A stretch of DNA of 64,000 nucleotides from JAGTRP01 sp035255045 (GTDB lineage: Bacteria > Pseudomonadota > Gammaproteobacteria > Burkholderiales > Rhodocyclaceae). Of this stretch, positions 63,837 to 64,000 are shown in pieces. The stretch lies in contig DATFAA010000088.1 in NCBI GenBank assembly GCA_035255045.1, positions 80,957 through 144,956 on the forward strand. Reading direction: 5' to 3'. The notes beneath the pieces were generated by a model. That model did no database searches. It had not been told where the DNA came from and saw only the letters and a program-made list of their open reading frames with translations. The first letter of the stretch is position 1; each line of letters starts with the position of its first letter. A program made the translations under genes and the position numbers.

Positions 63837-64000
63837 ATGGTGCCCCACCTCACTACAGCCCTGAGCGGCCCCCTTCTCGAACTGGAACGCCGCTTCCTCG
63901 ACAGCAGCACCCAGATTGAACATTGGCTGCGCAGCCAATGGCAGGAGCACACCCCGCCCTTCTATTCCTCCTGCGACCTGAGGAACTCGGGATTCAAGCT
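63837..64000 (+). CDS. gshA: glutamate-cysteine ligase GshA, 3' end outside window
   Basis: First 54 codons of a gene with start ATG 63837 behind GGAGA. The sequence VPHLTTALSGPLLELERRFL followed by WLRSQWQEHTPPFYSS and DLRNSGFKL is the characteristic N-terminus of the proteobacterial glutamate-cysteine ligase that performs the first step of glutathione synthesis. The rest is beyond the window. Confidence 0.85.
   Translation, partial: MVPHLTTALSGPLLELERRFLDSSTQIEHWLRSQWQEHTPPFYSSCDLRNSGFK

Overview
The window is about 64 kb of GC-rich (my estimate, high sixties percent) chromosomal DNA with dense, mostly core-type genes, one tRNA, and no phage, transposase, integrase or CRISPR array that I could find. 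Gene content and order point to a Betaproteobacterium, most likely Rhodocyclales (Dechloromonas, Azospira or Azonexus-like). The signs are the block def-fmt-htpX-rsmB-DUF4390-ntrY-ntrX-trkA-trkH-hemE-priA, a torF-type porin upstream of glnK-amtB, a DUF1840 protein, UbiK, and a proteobacterial-type gshA. The taxonomic call is inference from gene content; no 16S gene is present.

Left part (1-9.9 kb): the 3' end of a chemoreceptor gene, an M20 amidohydrolase, rapZ, a tightly overlapping trio (NusG domain II protein, Gx-family transporter, ubiX), a Lon N-terminal-domain protein, then a TonB-dependent receptor and a YfiR-family periplasmic protein facing a membrane GGDEF-EAL protein. The last three look like a surface-to-c-di-GMP signalling module. 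A tRNA-Gly(CCC) follows. Middle-left (10-24.8 kb): flavin reductase, mutY, a degenerate HD-GYP protein, a YheS-like ABC-F ATPase, thrH, purU, a CpdA-like phosphoesterase, and the nitrogen-control unit torF-glnK-amtB. That unit has a textbook sigma-54 promoter and an NtrC-type palindrome upstream. Then come ubiK, comM, a Bcr/CflA exporter and a BamE-like lipoprotein.

Middle (24.8-36.5 kb): metH-murB, a small protein resembling a divergent CheZ phosphatase, DUF1840, a methyltransferase-like protein, carbonic anhydrase, a ROK sugar kinase, a MOSC protein, an EF-hand protein and priA. Between priA and hemE lies a non-coding stretch of about 290 bp with an exact DnaA box, two relaxed ones and a parS-like site. 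Right part (36.8-50 kb, mainly minus strand): hemE, trkH, trkA, ntrX (with a decayed AAA+ domain), ntrY, DUF4390, rsmB, an S1/P1 nuclease, speD, htpX, fmt and def. The end (50-64 kb) holds a LysM protein with dprA, glpK-glpD, topB, rsuA-oxyR, a DUF1857 protein, an EamA transporter, a YbiT-like ABC-F ATPase, a solitary adenine-specific methyltransferase and the start of gshA.

The most noteworthy non-coding signal is three parS-type palindromes (36717, 47011, 57778) spaced about 10.5 kb apart. With the DnaA boxes and the dprA/def/fmt/rsmB gene order they suggest the window lies in the origin-proximal, ParB-loading part of the chromosome, although dnaA, parAB and mnmG are not in the window. I found no clearly new multi-gene system. 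The best candidates for new biology are the CheZ-like protein, the sigma-54-incompetent NtrX, the TonB receptor-YfiR-GGDEF-EAL module and the solitary methyltransferase.
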